In this document: one piece after another, positions 6,055 to 6,066 of the stretch
Layout: each line of letters opens with the position of its first letter
Position numbering within the stretch: the stretch's first letter is position 1
Assembly (NCBI GenBank): GCA_945788545.1
Contig: CALZMK010000105.1
Span: 1-6,066 of the forward strand
DNA length: 6,066 nt
Origin: an uncultured Prevotella sp.
GTDB taxonomy: Bacteria > Bacteroidota > Bacteroidia > Bacteroidales > Bacteroidaceae
Direction: 5' to 3'
Notes under the pieces: model-generated
Databases searched by the model: none
What the model was told of the DNA's origin: nothing
The model's input: only the letters and a program-made list of their open reading frames with translations
Made by a program: the position numbers and the translations under genes

Positions 6055-6066
6055 CGAAGGTAGAAC

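Larger units (their letters stand above)
5745..6066. other. Gene-free 322-nt region upstream of the helicase gene
   Basis: No convincing coding sequence on either strand. It contains the 93-nt cloverleaf-like element, two direct TGCAATATT copies, a 9-bp inverted repeat and a two-unit 11-bp tandem at the edge. The 5745-5840 part next to the helicase start is an A/T-rich leader with no strong ribosome-binding site and no clear promoter. Confidence 0.6.

Noticed and set aside
6050..6066. Possible gene start ATG AAC GAA GGT AGA at the right edge
   Set aside because: Only five codons visible, the purine-rich stretch abuts the ATG too closely for a ribosome-binding site, and the ATG lies inside a repeat.

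Overview
The window looks like an accessory, mobile-type stretch of a Bacteroidales chromosome (Bacteroides/Prevotella-like). Three things point there: a Bacteroidetes-type promoter before the hipBA pair (TTTG, 20 nt, TATATTTG, matching the TTTG/TAnnTTTG consensus); a VirE/VapE-type helicase with a DUF3874-like tail, typical of Bacteroidales genomic islands; and A-rich leaders without strong Shine-Dalgarno sequences. No integrase, tRNA, rRNA, CRISPR array or recognisable IS is present, so element boundaries cannot be drawn.

Left part (1-2585, + strand). An AlbA_2 (Schlafen-type) / ATPase-like regulator enters from the left edge. Its reading frame is broken inside an 11/12-bp minisatellite at 1157-1236. 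The C-terminal winged-helix-like domain lies in the next frame to 1425. Fourteen bases later a WG-repeat protein with an uncharacterised C-terminal domain starts (1440-2585), probably co-transcribed. A weak hairpin plus T-rich tract overlaps its stop codon.

Middle (2586-4556, + strand). A promoter region carrying several short palindromes precedes a hipB-like XRE antitoxin and a hipA-like kinase toxin, 6 nt apart. The kinase keeps its catalytic motifs and has an unassigned C-terminal tail of about 80 residues.

Right part (4557-6066). A standalone VirE-type P-loop helicase lies on the - strand (4563-5744) and converges on hipA with only 6 nt between stop codons; a hairpin spans the junction. 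Its 322-nt upstream region to the window edge has no convincing gene. It holds a 93-nt element (5841-5933) that folds into a four-way junction closed by a perfect 11-bp stem, followed by short direct and inverted repeats.

How the parts fit together (inference): an island carrying a toxin-antitoxin module, a possibly phase-variable regulator with a partner protein, and a replication-type helicase beside structured DNA. The two strongest leads are the frame-breaking minisatellite and the cloverleaf-like element. Nothing in the sequence proves a new defence system.
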